Source: Lepidurus packardi
Lineage: Eukaryota > Arthropoda > Branchiopoda > Notostraca > Triopsidae
Assembly: GCA_023053545.1 (NCBI GenBank)
Contig: JAKZAN010000120.1
Coordinates: forward strand, 30,617 to 94,616
Direction: 5' to 3'
Length of the DNA: 64,000 nucleotides
Shown here: positions 13,138-22,018 of the stretch, one piece after another
Numbering within the stretch: position 1 is the first letter of the stretch
How the letters are laid out: each line of letters begins with the position of its first letter
Notes under the pieces: model-generated
What the model was told of the DNA's origin: nothing
Database searches by the model: none
The model's input: the letters and a program-made list of their open reading frames with translations, nothing else
Translations under genes and position numbers: made by a program

Positions 13138-13440
13138 GGGTGAGAGTTGATTGTGGAGTCATAGGGTATTTTTTTAATTTTATGCATATGAGCACATGTA
13201 GAGTGGGGGGCCCAGAGTCCATTTTTTGTTTGGGATGCCTCCATTTTTTTAATCCCAGTAATTCTTTTACAGGCTTTGTCTTCGGGGCTGCTTTCCAAAA
13301 TTAAATCTACTGGTTTCCTAATTAGTATACACCCATCGATACATGTTTTTAAATAGTCAGCCATTCCTCCACATCCCTCGGATCCATTTTTGCTGAATTG
13401 CTCCATAAATACAGTTAATAGTCATATAGAGGGGGTGTTA
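13138..13440. other. Spacer with an unassigned open frame
   Basis: About 300 bp between two leftward genes. On the minus strand a frame from 13406 stays open through the spacer (MADYLKTCIDGCILIRKPVD and so on) and runs into the BDP1-like gene. Its codon choice is more AT-rich than its neighbours and it has no conserved motif. It is probably non-coding; I do not call it a gene. Confidence 0.3.
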
Positions 13441-15042
13441 TCAGTCTGACTCATCCTCGAACCGGTTGAACAGTTTGTGCTTTTTGGCGTTGTTCACACT
13501 CACTTGTGGGGGAGTCCTTGGCACTATCACCACGCCCGAGTCCGACTCATTCTCGTCCTATACGATCACGCATGACGCTTTTCTTTTCCCTTCTGCTGAC
13601 GCTGGTGAAGAGTGGTTCGCTACTATGTGTCCGTTGCTGGCTTCTACTGCAACTTCGTTCTTGGGGGTGGGTGTCGACTTTCGTATTTATTTGGTAATGA
13701 CGATATTCTCTTTTTGGACTAAGTCAACCTTTGGTGGTTTGCTTGACGTTTCAGAATCGTTGCTTTTCTGAATCTTAATCTTTAGACTGCTATCTTACTC
13801 TGTAGGAAGTATGTGCAAGGGGATATTTCTTGCTTTCTAATCGAGCTTGCTGAAAATTGAATGCTTATGGTGGTGGTGTTAAGAGTAAAGTCTGCTTTGA
13901 TAGTTGGCAGAAGGTATAATAGTAGGTAGACCTCCTACGGATACTTGGTCCTTATCTGATAAGCTGCCTTTGCGGGAGTCATTTTGAGGATATTGTTTAT
14001 TGGACGTTGTTTCACTCAGGGTATCTTCAGCCTTCTTGGGATAGGTCGTATTGAGAGGCTTCTGGGTTGGGGTCTGTGGCTTTTGGGTTGGGGTCAGAGG
14101 CATTATTTGTGGTGTGAGAGGTCTATCATGGGAGCTTGGTGCTTTTAAAGTATTGGGGTCGTCTAGAGGCTTGGTCGTAGGGGTCGAGATTCTTGGAACT
14201 ATTCTATCGGGAGAGGAAATCCTTTAATGAAACTCGGGTATTCTATTTTGCAAGAAATTATGTTATGGTTCTGAGGGCTTTAGGAGGGGGCTGTCAACTC
14301 GTGATTTTGGTCTAATTTCTTCCTTCTTCTGCACTATTGGCTATAGGTGGCTATTTCTGTCACTCTCCAACTACCCGTCTTTTCGTTTCTTCCTTTTGTC
14401 CCTTTTCTTTTTGCTCTACTGGTCTGAAGAAGTCATACTGGTTATCATAGCCTGGTGAATTGTTGTTGTGTCAGTTCCTCTTGTAATTGGCTGTTCTTGT
14501 CTTAAGGGTATTGCTGCTTGCACTGCTTTTGGTTTCTTCCGACTTTTATTTTACCTAGTTTGCGGACTGACTTCTACACTCTCTGCGTAGGCAGCACGCT
14601 CCTCACTCTTCATCTGTATCTTCTGCTGTTTCTTATCTTTCTTGGGTCTTGGTCTCACGACCTCCTCCACATCGCATTCTACTTCATCCATGTCCTGGAG
14701 TAAATCAGCAACTAGGTCATTCCTACCCAGATGGAAAGATCGGACACGCAGGTTATAGACTCTGATTGGGTGCAGATTCTAGTTGTAGTAGCGGTGGGTT
14801 GGGTCCGAGACAAACTCATTATATGTATGCAGAATGACATTGCTGAGCTGTTCAATTGTGCTCGTGAAGTGAACAGAACAGATAAATCGTTTGGTAGAAG
14901 AGGTGACGATGCGGAGTCTGATTTTTTTATTGGAGAAGTGGTACTCCATGCTGTCCTCCATGGCTGGCGGATATGCGCTGAGGCTAATCTTAGAGAATAA
15001 ATAATTGTGGGAATATAGTGTGTATGATATGGAGTCAACCAA
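13441..15042 (-). CDS. Unassigned protein: folded N-terminus, long low-complexity tail
   Basis: One frame of ~534 codons, ending at TGA 13441-13443, rich in in-frame TAA/TAG. Residues ~1-120 look folded: KISLSAYPPAMEDSMEYHFS, KKIRLRIVTSSTKRFICSVH, VYNLRVRSFHLGRNDLVADL. Then come an acidic helix, a Lys/Arg patch (SKKKRDKRKKRKD, a likely nuclear signal) and a long Ser/Pro/Thr tail with a repeated PLTPTQKPQTPTQKP stretch. The C-terminus is basic (NNAKKHKLFNRFEDESD). There is no ATG at the very start of the open frame, so a short upstream exon probably exists; the true start is not settled. No family is recognised. Confidence 0.5.
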
Positions 15043-15132
15043 CTTAACTACTTTAATTTTTATCTGTAAAGGGTGTACACTGTTGAAATGACAACGATAA
15101 AAGTCGATTTGGTGGGTCCAACATATTTATTA

Positions 15133-16720
15133 TCAGATACTACTGCGAATTCTGTCTAAGTGTTTTTTGATGAGTTCCTGCATGACTTTGGGTTTGCCCA
15201 TGACTCTGTACAGCTGTAAGGTTTTGTCGAGAGAAGATGAGTCTTTATCGATTAGTTGTTTCACGAAATTAGGAAAGGGTTTATGCTCTTCCGCCAGGTA
15301 TTGACCAAGGTTCAGGCCAAAGATCAAGGCAATCATCACATCAAACCTACATGTGAAAACCTTACTGCAAAGGATCAAGTGTTCATTCTGGTTGAACGAG
15401 CGCGGGAAATACTATTTCATCTGGAAGAATAACTCGTCTTGGGCCTTGGGATCGACCTGGATCTCGTGGAAGATGCTCGAGATGTTTATAATTTTGTCGA
15501 CAGGCACGTGCTCCTCCTTATTCTTCTGCAAACAGGCTTTGAAGACTTCTCCTATTATCTACCCAGTTAAGATACTATCACATCATGATTTTACTTTAGT
15601 AATGCCAACACCCTTCTTCTTGGCATGATCCTTGACCTTCTGCAGAAAGGTATCGACTTGCTTTTTGAGTTCCTTGTAGTCCTGGGGGTGTCGATTCACT
15701 AACAATAAATCTTTAAAGAAATGGTTTACAGAACTTAGCTGCAGCTTAAACGATTTAGGGCGTCAAAAAAGTGCTAATGGCTGTTGGGTTTTATGTTGCT
15801 TTCGAACTTGGTTCCTACTTCTTCATAGCTGGTTCACTTGTTTTGGGCTCGTTGACTACTTTTGTTTTTGGTTGGTTTGCATTTTGGGTAGGTTTTTGAC
15901 TTGTAGGTTCTGTGACTTTAGGAGGTTACTTCTTAGCTTCTGGCTTAGAAGATTTGAAATCCGTTTCAGGATTGGGAGTCGACTGGGTCCAAGTGATATC
16001 AGGGTTTAGAGGTTCAAATCCAGTAGATGTCGAATAATTGGCTTGTCCATTTGATTTTGGGGCATCAGGTATGGTTTTTGGTTTATTGAGTGTGATACTG
16101 ACTAAGTCAAGGTCCTGTAGGTCTTTGGGCATCATTTTGATATGGTTGTAAACTTCGATTACTACATACACGTTGAGTGCTGCGTAATGCATCTGGGTCA
16201 AGGCCAAGGGGACTTGCCACCAGTCTGACTTCTTCTCCTTTGAACACATATTCTTCCTCAACTTCTTCTGACACATTTCCCCAAGACTACGCTTAAATTA
16301 CCAAACTTCAAAAGCATTCTAAGGCAATGCCTTTTTATTAAGACTGTCGTTGAGAAGCTTCATTTTCTATTCAAGATTATTTCCCAATATCATCAGACCT
16401 GGAGTGCTGAAGAGTTTACTCAGACATGCCGCAAAGGTTTCGCGATTGGAAGTGGCGTTCATAGCCATGTGGAAAAAGAATATGGCATTGGGGGTAGAGA
16501 TCTGGACTAAAGCTACGTTACCCTTCTTATTACTAGAGGTCTGGAGATCGAATGCGAATAGCTTATCGGCCCTGCATCTCTGTTCCATCTGAATGATCGT
16601 TTTGTTGGTGGTGATTAGAGTGATAGAGTCGAGCCCGAACTTGAAGTCAGTTAGCTGGATTGTGTTGCCCTGAACGGGCCCAAAGTAGTCTCTTGTGGCT
16701 TTTGGTGGATCAGGCTACAT
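15133..16720 (-). CDS. DEDDy-type 3'-5' exonuclease fold with degenerate active site
   Basis: Three exons; introns at 15699-15729 and 15559-15594 close the frame to 506 aa. Residues ~45-190 follow the WRN/RNase D exonuclease plan: LFAFDLQTSSNKKGNVALVQ (Exo I region), FSTPGLMILGNNLEQKMKLL (Exo II), RSLGEMCQKKLRK, then MHYAALNVYVVIEVYNHI (Exo III). The metal-binding residues are changed: D-x-E reads DLQ, the Exo II Asp aligns with Lys or Gln, and the Exo III Tyr-x3-Asp reads YAALN. A Pro/Lys/Thr-rich linker follows, then a second helical half (IIGEVFKACLQKNKEEHVPV, FGLNLGQYLAEEHKPFPNFV). Known members degrade RNA or DNA; this one is probably catalytically dead and binding-only. Confidence 0.7.
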
Positions 16721-16861
16721 AGGTTTGATGACAATATGTTTGCAGAGCAGTATACCTCAATCTTTTGTGTATAGTATTAATAATGTTTCTACCTAGGGTG
16801 TTTTTAGGTTTCTCAGCCGAGAAGAAAAATAAGTATCAAGAGGTGATAAAAAGAATGGTAA

Positions 16862-17432
16862 TCAAATCAATCTGAGCCTCAAGTCTTCGACCGTCCGCAG
16901 ATGGACCTGTTCTCTTGCCTTGCTCTGTTCTAGTTGCAGAACAACTTCTTTACGTCTCGCATTCAAGTCCTCGAGCAGTCTCTTTTCTGAGTCATAAGCG
17001 AGCTGGCTTCTGTCTCTTAGCCTTAGCAAATCGTTGTCCAGTCTGTTGCATTCGCTCTCAGAAGTTATCAGCTCTTTCTCGCACTTCTGAAGTCTTGCCT
17101 TTTCGATTGCAAGATCTTCCAAAGCAGCTTTGCGTCGATCTTCAGCAGCTCTTCTCTTCAGATCCAAATGCTCAGCAGCTACTTCTTTCTCAGCCTACAG
17201 ACGGCGTTCGTATTCTTGGCGAGAGAGCTCAATTTCTCGGTCTATGGCCTGCCTGCGAGAGCGCTGGAGTTCGTCCATTTCGGCATTGAGTTTTTGACGA
17301 TGAAGATCTTGCTGATAGCGGTCAATGGCGAGTTCACGATCGAGTCTGCGGCTGGCTTCGAGGGCACTGTGGTGTTAAAATACAAATATTTGTCAAGCTG
17401 AATGGTTGTTACACTGCGGAGTAGAAGGACAT
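16862..17432 (-). CDS. Arg/Glu-rich coiled-coil protein, 174 aa
   Basis: Two exons; a tiny first exon (MSFYSAV) is joined over a 46-nt intron at 17367-17412. The rest is one unbroken helix rich in Arg, Glu, Leu and Gln: LHRQKLNAEMDELQRSRRQA, IDREIELSRQEYERRLQAEK, LQKCEKELITSESECNRLDN. It contains no Pro and no folded domain. Such short all-helical proteins are common in ciliate axonemes and cortex, but nothing here fixes the location. It ends at TGA 16862-16864. Confidence 0.6.
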
Positions 17433-17739
17433 GGTTTATGGGTAGTGAGTTTTTGTAGGAGGGTAGCTTTAATTTATGGAGAGCGGAGGGATATATAATT
17501 TTTATTGAGAGTATGGCGTTGGCAGTGTTCTTATTGAGGGTGAGGGCAGTGCTGTGCCGTGGATGTGTATAAATAATATAATATAATATTAAATTTTTGT
17601 TGGCAAACCCACCCTCCGGTTCAGATTTCCTTTTTTAAAAAGTCACTCAAAATTTTGTCTACCCTTTATAATCTTAAACTTCCCCAAACCCCCATCTCTC
17701 AATACCTCCTCTTGAAACTCCAATCTTCGAAAGAATCAC
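17433..17739. other. Divergent intergenic region
   Basis: About 307 AT-rich bp between a leftward start (17432) and a rightward start (17740). It includes a short TAATA-type AT run near 17,575-17,595. No gene is seen; it should hold two promoters. Confidence 0.45.
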
Positions 17740-18192
17740 ATGAAAACTCCCATCTACCATCTTGAACCATCTTCTACTGCTGAACACACCCCAGAATACC
17801 CTTCGCCTACCAATATGCGCACCACTCGCTCAGTAGCCAAGAAGATCAGCACTCTCCACGGCTCCCTCTTTAGATCCCGCCAGTCTACCTACCCCCGTGC
17901 CTCCTCGGCACCGGTACGCAGAAGCACGCGCACACGTAGCAACCCGCTGCTCAAACACATAGATCCTTTGGAGCTCAAAGGTATCTTGAAGCAGACGAGG
18001 AGACTGGGGCCTAATAAGAAGATGAATGGAAAGAGGCGAGTGTCGTTCGGAAAGAATCTAATAAAATGTACCGTTTCACTGCAGCTTATATGGAAACCTG
18101 TGGGTTTGTTTGCAGATTTTAGGAAGAGCGAGAAACCATCGGTGATAGCAATGTACGAAGTAGTCTAGGAGTCGATCGACGAGTCTGCCTGA
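17740..18192 (+). CDS. Basic 134-aa protein with a PP1-docking-type motif
   Basis: Starts at ATG 17740; a 48-nt intron at 18068-18115 joins in phase to give TGA at 18190-18192. The N-terminal 80 residues are Arg/Ser/Thr-rich (STRTRSNPLLKHIDPLELKG). The core is ILKQTRRLGPNKKMNGKRRV SFGK, containing KRRVSF, which fits the RVxF docking motif for protein phosphatase 1, followed by NLIKYFRKSEKPS. A PP1 partner is a reasonable guess, but RVxF is short and common, so this is only a suggestion. It lies between a leftward coiled-coil gene and a ribosome-biogenesis gene on the same strand. Confidence 0.55.
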
Positions 18193-18522
18193 AACCCAGG
18201 TGGGAAGGGCGGACCGTGATTCTAAAGACCCAAAGCACAGAGTAGGCAGAGCCAGGGATTCGCAGAGGCCGAGTAGAAAAAATATTTGTTGTGGCATTCC
18301 AAAATAGTGGATACCCATTTTTTCTATTTCTGGATGGATACTGACTGATCCCTAATACCGCCATTCTATTGCCCCTGTTATTAAAACCCACAGTTTTCTA
18401 CCCCAGTTATAGTTTGAAGCCAGGGTGTTGTTTGCTTTGCCCTATCAATAAATTAGGCCATTCTCCCTCCTTATAAACTTTGCATTCAACAATACCCAAA
18501 ATACCACTCTTATTATAAAACC
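18193..18522. other. Intergenic spacer
   Basis: About 330 bp between two rightward genes. It contains no convincing frame. It should carry the 3' end of the RVSF protein gene and the promoter of the L1-domain gene. Confidence 0.4.
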
Positions 18523-19543
18523 ATGCCCAAACAAGCTGCCCCCGAAACCTCCCAACCCGCTCCTCAGGTCCCCAAGACCAAGAAGATCTCCAAGCATAAA
18601 CAGTCTCCTGTATAGTTAGTCAAGGGAGAAAAACCTTACAGACTCACCAAACCTCTCCTCTCCCATGACGAATACCGTGATCTCAAATCCAAGAAATACA
18701 ACAAGTACAGAAAGCTTGTCGTCAGCCACCTCAAGATCGACAAGTTCCAGGTTAAGGCAGCAGTCGAAGCTCTCAAGCAGTTCGAATCCAGCAAGACCAG
18801 CAACGACATCTTTGCCTCAGAGGGTTTTATCTACCTCGAAATTGTTCTGGCCAATGTCCCCGAAGAACACTCCATCAGGCCTGTTCAAGTGTCTCTTCCC
18901 ACTCCAATCTATTCGGAGGCTTTCAACACTCGCAGTACCATCTTCGTGACTGATCCCCAGAGGGCATACAAAGATAAGGTCCAGGATCTGAGTATCCCTA
19001 CCGTCGCCAAGGTTATCGGGTACGATAAGCTCAAGAAGAAGTACAAAGGCTTGAAGGACAAGCGTGCTTTGATTTATAACTACGACCTTTTCTTCTGCGA
19101 CTGGCGCATCTACAACCTGCTTGGCAAACCCACTGGCAAACTTTTCTATGATCGCAAGAAAATCCCCTTCCCTATCGACTGCGAAGGAGTGCCTGCCCAC
19201 CTCAAGGAGAAGTTCGGTGAAGACTACGCTGCCTATCTCAACGATCTTAACAACTACACCTACTTCATCGCTGGCAACGGACCAGTCTAGTAATCCACTC
19301 ATCCCTCATGCATTTTTGTAAAATATACTCTTTAGTACTGTGAAAATAGGACGAACATCGATGGGTCTGGCATAGACCGTAAAGAACGTGATTCACGGGA
19401 TCTACAACACAGTTCCTCACCTGATGAACAAGACCGTGGGACCCGAGAACGTGAGACAGATCTCAGTGAAGACGTCAGCGAGCCCCTCACTGCCGATCTA
19501 CTGTCACCTGAAGTCGGAATAGATTACTGCCCACAGTCAATGA
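18523..19543 (+). CDS. Ribosomal L1-domain protein (RSL1D1/Utp30/Cic1-like)
   Basis: 324 aa in two exons; the 46-nt intron at 19290-19335 is confirmed by phase and homology. After a Lys/Pro/Gln N-terminus come the L1-fold landmarks of the RSL1D1/Utp30/Cic1 group: STIFVTDPQRAYKDKVQDL, IGYDKLKKKYKGLKDKRALI, NYDLFFCDWRIYNLLGKPTG, KLFYDRKKIPFPI, and across the splice VKIGRTSMGLAQTVKNVIHG, YNTVPHLMNKTVGPENVRQI. These nucleolar proteins take part in pre-rRNA processing and ribosome assembly. The family normally has a long Lys-rich C-terminal tail; here the protein ends soon after the L1 fold, nearer to Utp30. It sits among other ribosome-biogenesis genes, but no linkage is implied. Confidence 0.85.
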
Positions 19544-19647
19544 TGTTGAGTGATGTTCTATTGTAAATCCCTACAGCTCGTTATTCCCAGTTCCTTTTCA
19601 CTCTTTTTTGAATCCCCCTATTATACACGGATGGTTTCCGGAATATA

Positions 19648-20086
19648 ATGCTTTATTTCATAAATCACCCATTCACGAACGAGCCATTATCCCCTCAAGC
19701 ACTACTCAACATAATAACGATGCATAATACCCTGGTTGCACTGTGCCTCTTCTGCATGGTTGGTTACCTCCTCGCAATCCTCGCCGAGAAGAAGCCACAC
19801 TGGTTTACCACCAAAAGAGGCAAGGCACTCGCCGACATTTAGGATCGCTATTAGAGGTTGAGAACAACCCGCAGATAGTCACTCGTAACATACCATTACA
19901 AAATCATCAATACTTTAATTCTGCAAAACTTAGAATCATTATTTCTGGGCTGAGTCGAGCAAGGAATACTCCAAGATGGAGCGAGTGGAGAAGTAAGTGA
20001 AAAGACTTGACGAAGAACTCGACTCTCTCAGACAGGACTACAAGGCCATCCAGTCTGGAAAGCCAGTCATGCTTAAGAAGATATGA
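19648..20086 (+). CDS. Small membrane/coiled-coil protein, Get1/WRB-like candidate
   Basis: Two exons joined over a 49-nt intron at 19885-19933; ~129 aa to TGA 20084-20086. One hydrophobic segment (TLVALCLFCMVGYLLAIL) is followed by a basic region and a coil containing SSKEYSKMERVEKQVKRLDE. The order TM then basic coil with a S-x-E-[FY]-x-K-x2-[KR]-type segment recalls Get1/WRB, the ER receptor for tail-anchored proteins. Get1 has two further TM helices that are missing before this stop, but the same frame stays open past the TGA and contains a hydrophobic run (NLELIMFFMFCLL) up to TGA 20207-20209. Start could be 19648 or 19720. The Get1 assignment is tentative. Confidence 0.45.
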
Positions 20087-20174
20087 ATCAGCATCAAAGA
20101 GTTGTATATACGGTCCAATCTAGAACTCATTATGTTTTTTATGTTTTGTTTGCTGAAGCAAAAGAGATAAAGTG

Positions 20175-21888
20175 TCATAAAGCTGCAGGGAGTATACATA
20201 TCGCAGTGATATTATCAGAGCTGCTCTTCGAAGACGTCTAGATTACTTGGTTGACGAACTCGTCCGCCAGAGCCTGCCCCGTTAACTAGGGATTTGACTT
20301 TCTTATTTTTTTGTAGATTTCATGGATCTGCTCCTTCGTCATCCCCTCATAAACTCCATCACCTATACAGCATTAATATGTAATTAAGCATAGTTGTTTA
20401 CTCGTTAGTAGGATGTACTCCACTCCTACGTTATCGAACTAGTAGAGATCAGGCCTGCTGCTAATCACATTCGGCAGCCCACCGTATTTACTGACCTTAG
20501 CCTCGATGTCGCCGATAGTGCGGGACACATTCAGGTTGCCAGGGTGTATGCGGCCTGATCGGAAAGTTTTGAAAGGCTGTCCTCTACTGGTGTTACGTAG
20601 CTCCTCACGGATGAGTTTACCACCGTTTTAGACTATTCGGCGAAACTAAATTTTATTTTAAGGCTTGTGGTCCACATTCATGTCTACGGGCCCAGATGCA
20701 CCACTCTTGAAAATGATTCCGTGGCTATCGCCCACATTGGCTAAGTAGATTTTTTATGTGCCTACGAGACAGACTAGCGCACAGGACCCGCTAGTATCCA
20801 CGCTGGAGGGAATACCGATTGCTAAGCTCCCATTCTTCCGGACTACTGGGGTTCTCTTTTCCTTGGTGTCTGGAAAAGGGTCTGCCATCTCGAGGAATGT
20901 GGTTTCGGCTTTCCTGAGAGCATTGTCAAGTGCCTGTTTAGGATTAGTTGCATATTCTTTCTATCTAATAATCTACAGGTTCGAATATCCGACGGTTATC
21001 GGTTTGGAATGTTACGTAATTATGGATGTTTTCGTTGAGGAATTCCGAACATCGACTGCCTCCATGTCCGTCGAAGATAGCGAAGTACCCGTGAGAACTA
21101 GTATTCGTATCCCTGTTGGTTGGCGTGTTGCAACCGTCTATCTGGTTCAGTTCCACACTGTTATATTTCTTCTAATCCTGCTCACAGCCAATATTGATCT
21201 TGTTAACGTTGCTCAAAGTATTCAACAGCATCATTTGATTACGCATGACGGACGTGAAGGGTTTCGGCAGCTAGTGCAGACACTTGAATCGATCTTCGTT
21301 GTAATTACGCTTATTCTGGATGGACCTACCGCTGAAGAAGGAGATCCTGGCCTTTTGGACTTTGAGGGTGCTTTTATAATGGGCTTTGAGTTTAAAGTCG
21401 GAGGGTCCTTTCGAAGACTGTATTTTGGAGATACCACTGATTTCATTCTGGCTGTTGGCTGATGAGTGGTCTTGGCAGCTGGACTTCCCGAGGACGTTGG
21501 ATCTTTTTTTGGCACTAGTCCGAAATATCGAAAATGTAGCCTTTTTGTCGATGCCTGAGTTATCCTCGTTCATGCTTGATACCATGGCTCGAAGTGCAGT
21601 GCGATTGTTATTGGGAGTCATCGAGTTTATGCAATAGCGTGGATAAGGACTTAGGTTGGATAGGTTGTTGCTCAGCTGGTATTTCTGGTTAGACTCTCCA
21701 AAGGCTGGGTTGGGAGGGCCGAAGAAAGATCCGATATCCTTATCGTAAGCAGCAGAAGGCAGAGCAGATAGTTGGTTAGGTATCTAATTGAGTTTGGGGA
21801 GACTGGCGGGCTGGACGGTGTAGTTATGTTCATTCCTGACTTTGACGAGACGACCAGGGTGATCGATGGAACTGAATATCCGGGACAT
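20175..21888 (-). CDS. PP2C-type (PPM) Ser/Thr phosphatase
   Basis: 543 aa, three exons, introns at 20934-20976 and 20363-20401, all in phase. After a ~200-residue Ser/Asn-rich N-terminus the PPM motifs appear in order: KRNYNEDRF (R-x3-[MN]EDR), GYFAIFDGHGGSRCSEFL (metal-binding DGHGG), ALDNALRKAETTFLEMAD, SGSCALVCLVGTQKIYLANV then GDSHG, HPGNLNVSRTIGD, LLTSDGVYEGM (the DGxxD region) and SSDNITAICIL (DN-x-T). Metal ligands look intact, so it should be an active Mg/Mn-dependent phosphatase. Two of the motifs (LDNAL... and DGVYE) appear only after splicing, which supports the introns. Substrates are unknown. Its 3' end converges with the Get1-like gene. Confidence 0.92.
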
Positions 21889-22018
21889 AACAATAGCAGA
21901 GAAGTATTTATACTTAATAATATTATCGTTTAACTCGGTAATAACTACAAACCGTCCTAGTTGTCTGGAGTTCCCAACCATGATGTATTTCTATCTCTTG
22001 ATGCAGGGATGGTTGCTA

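Noticed and set aside
13065-13406. 113-aa minus-strand frame with several Cys
   Set aside because: Overlaps the BDP1-like gene in another frame, has AT-shifted codon use and no conserved motif.
18817-19302. 161-aa minus-strand frame
   Set aside because: Antisense to the L1-domain gene, which has strong homology.
20758-21462. 234-aa open frame on the plus strand
   Set aside because: It is antisense to the PP2C gene, whose motifs, introns and metal ligands are clear on the other strand.
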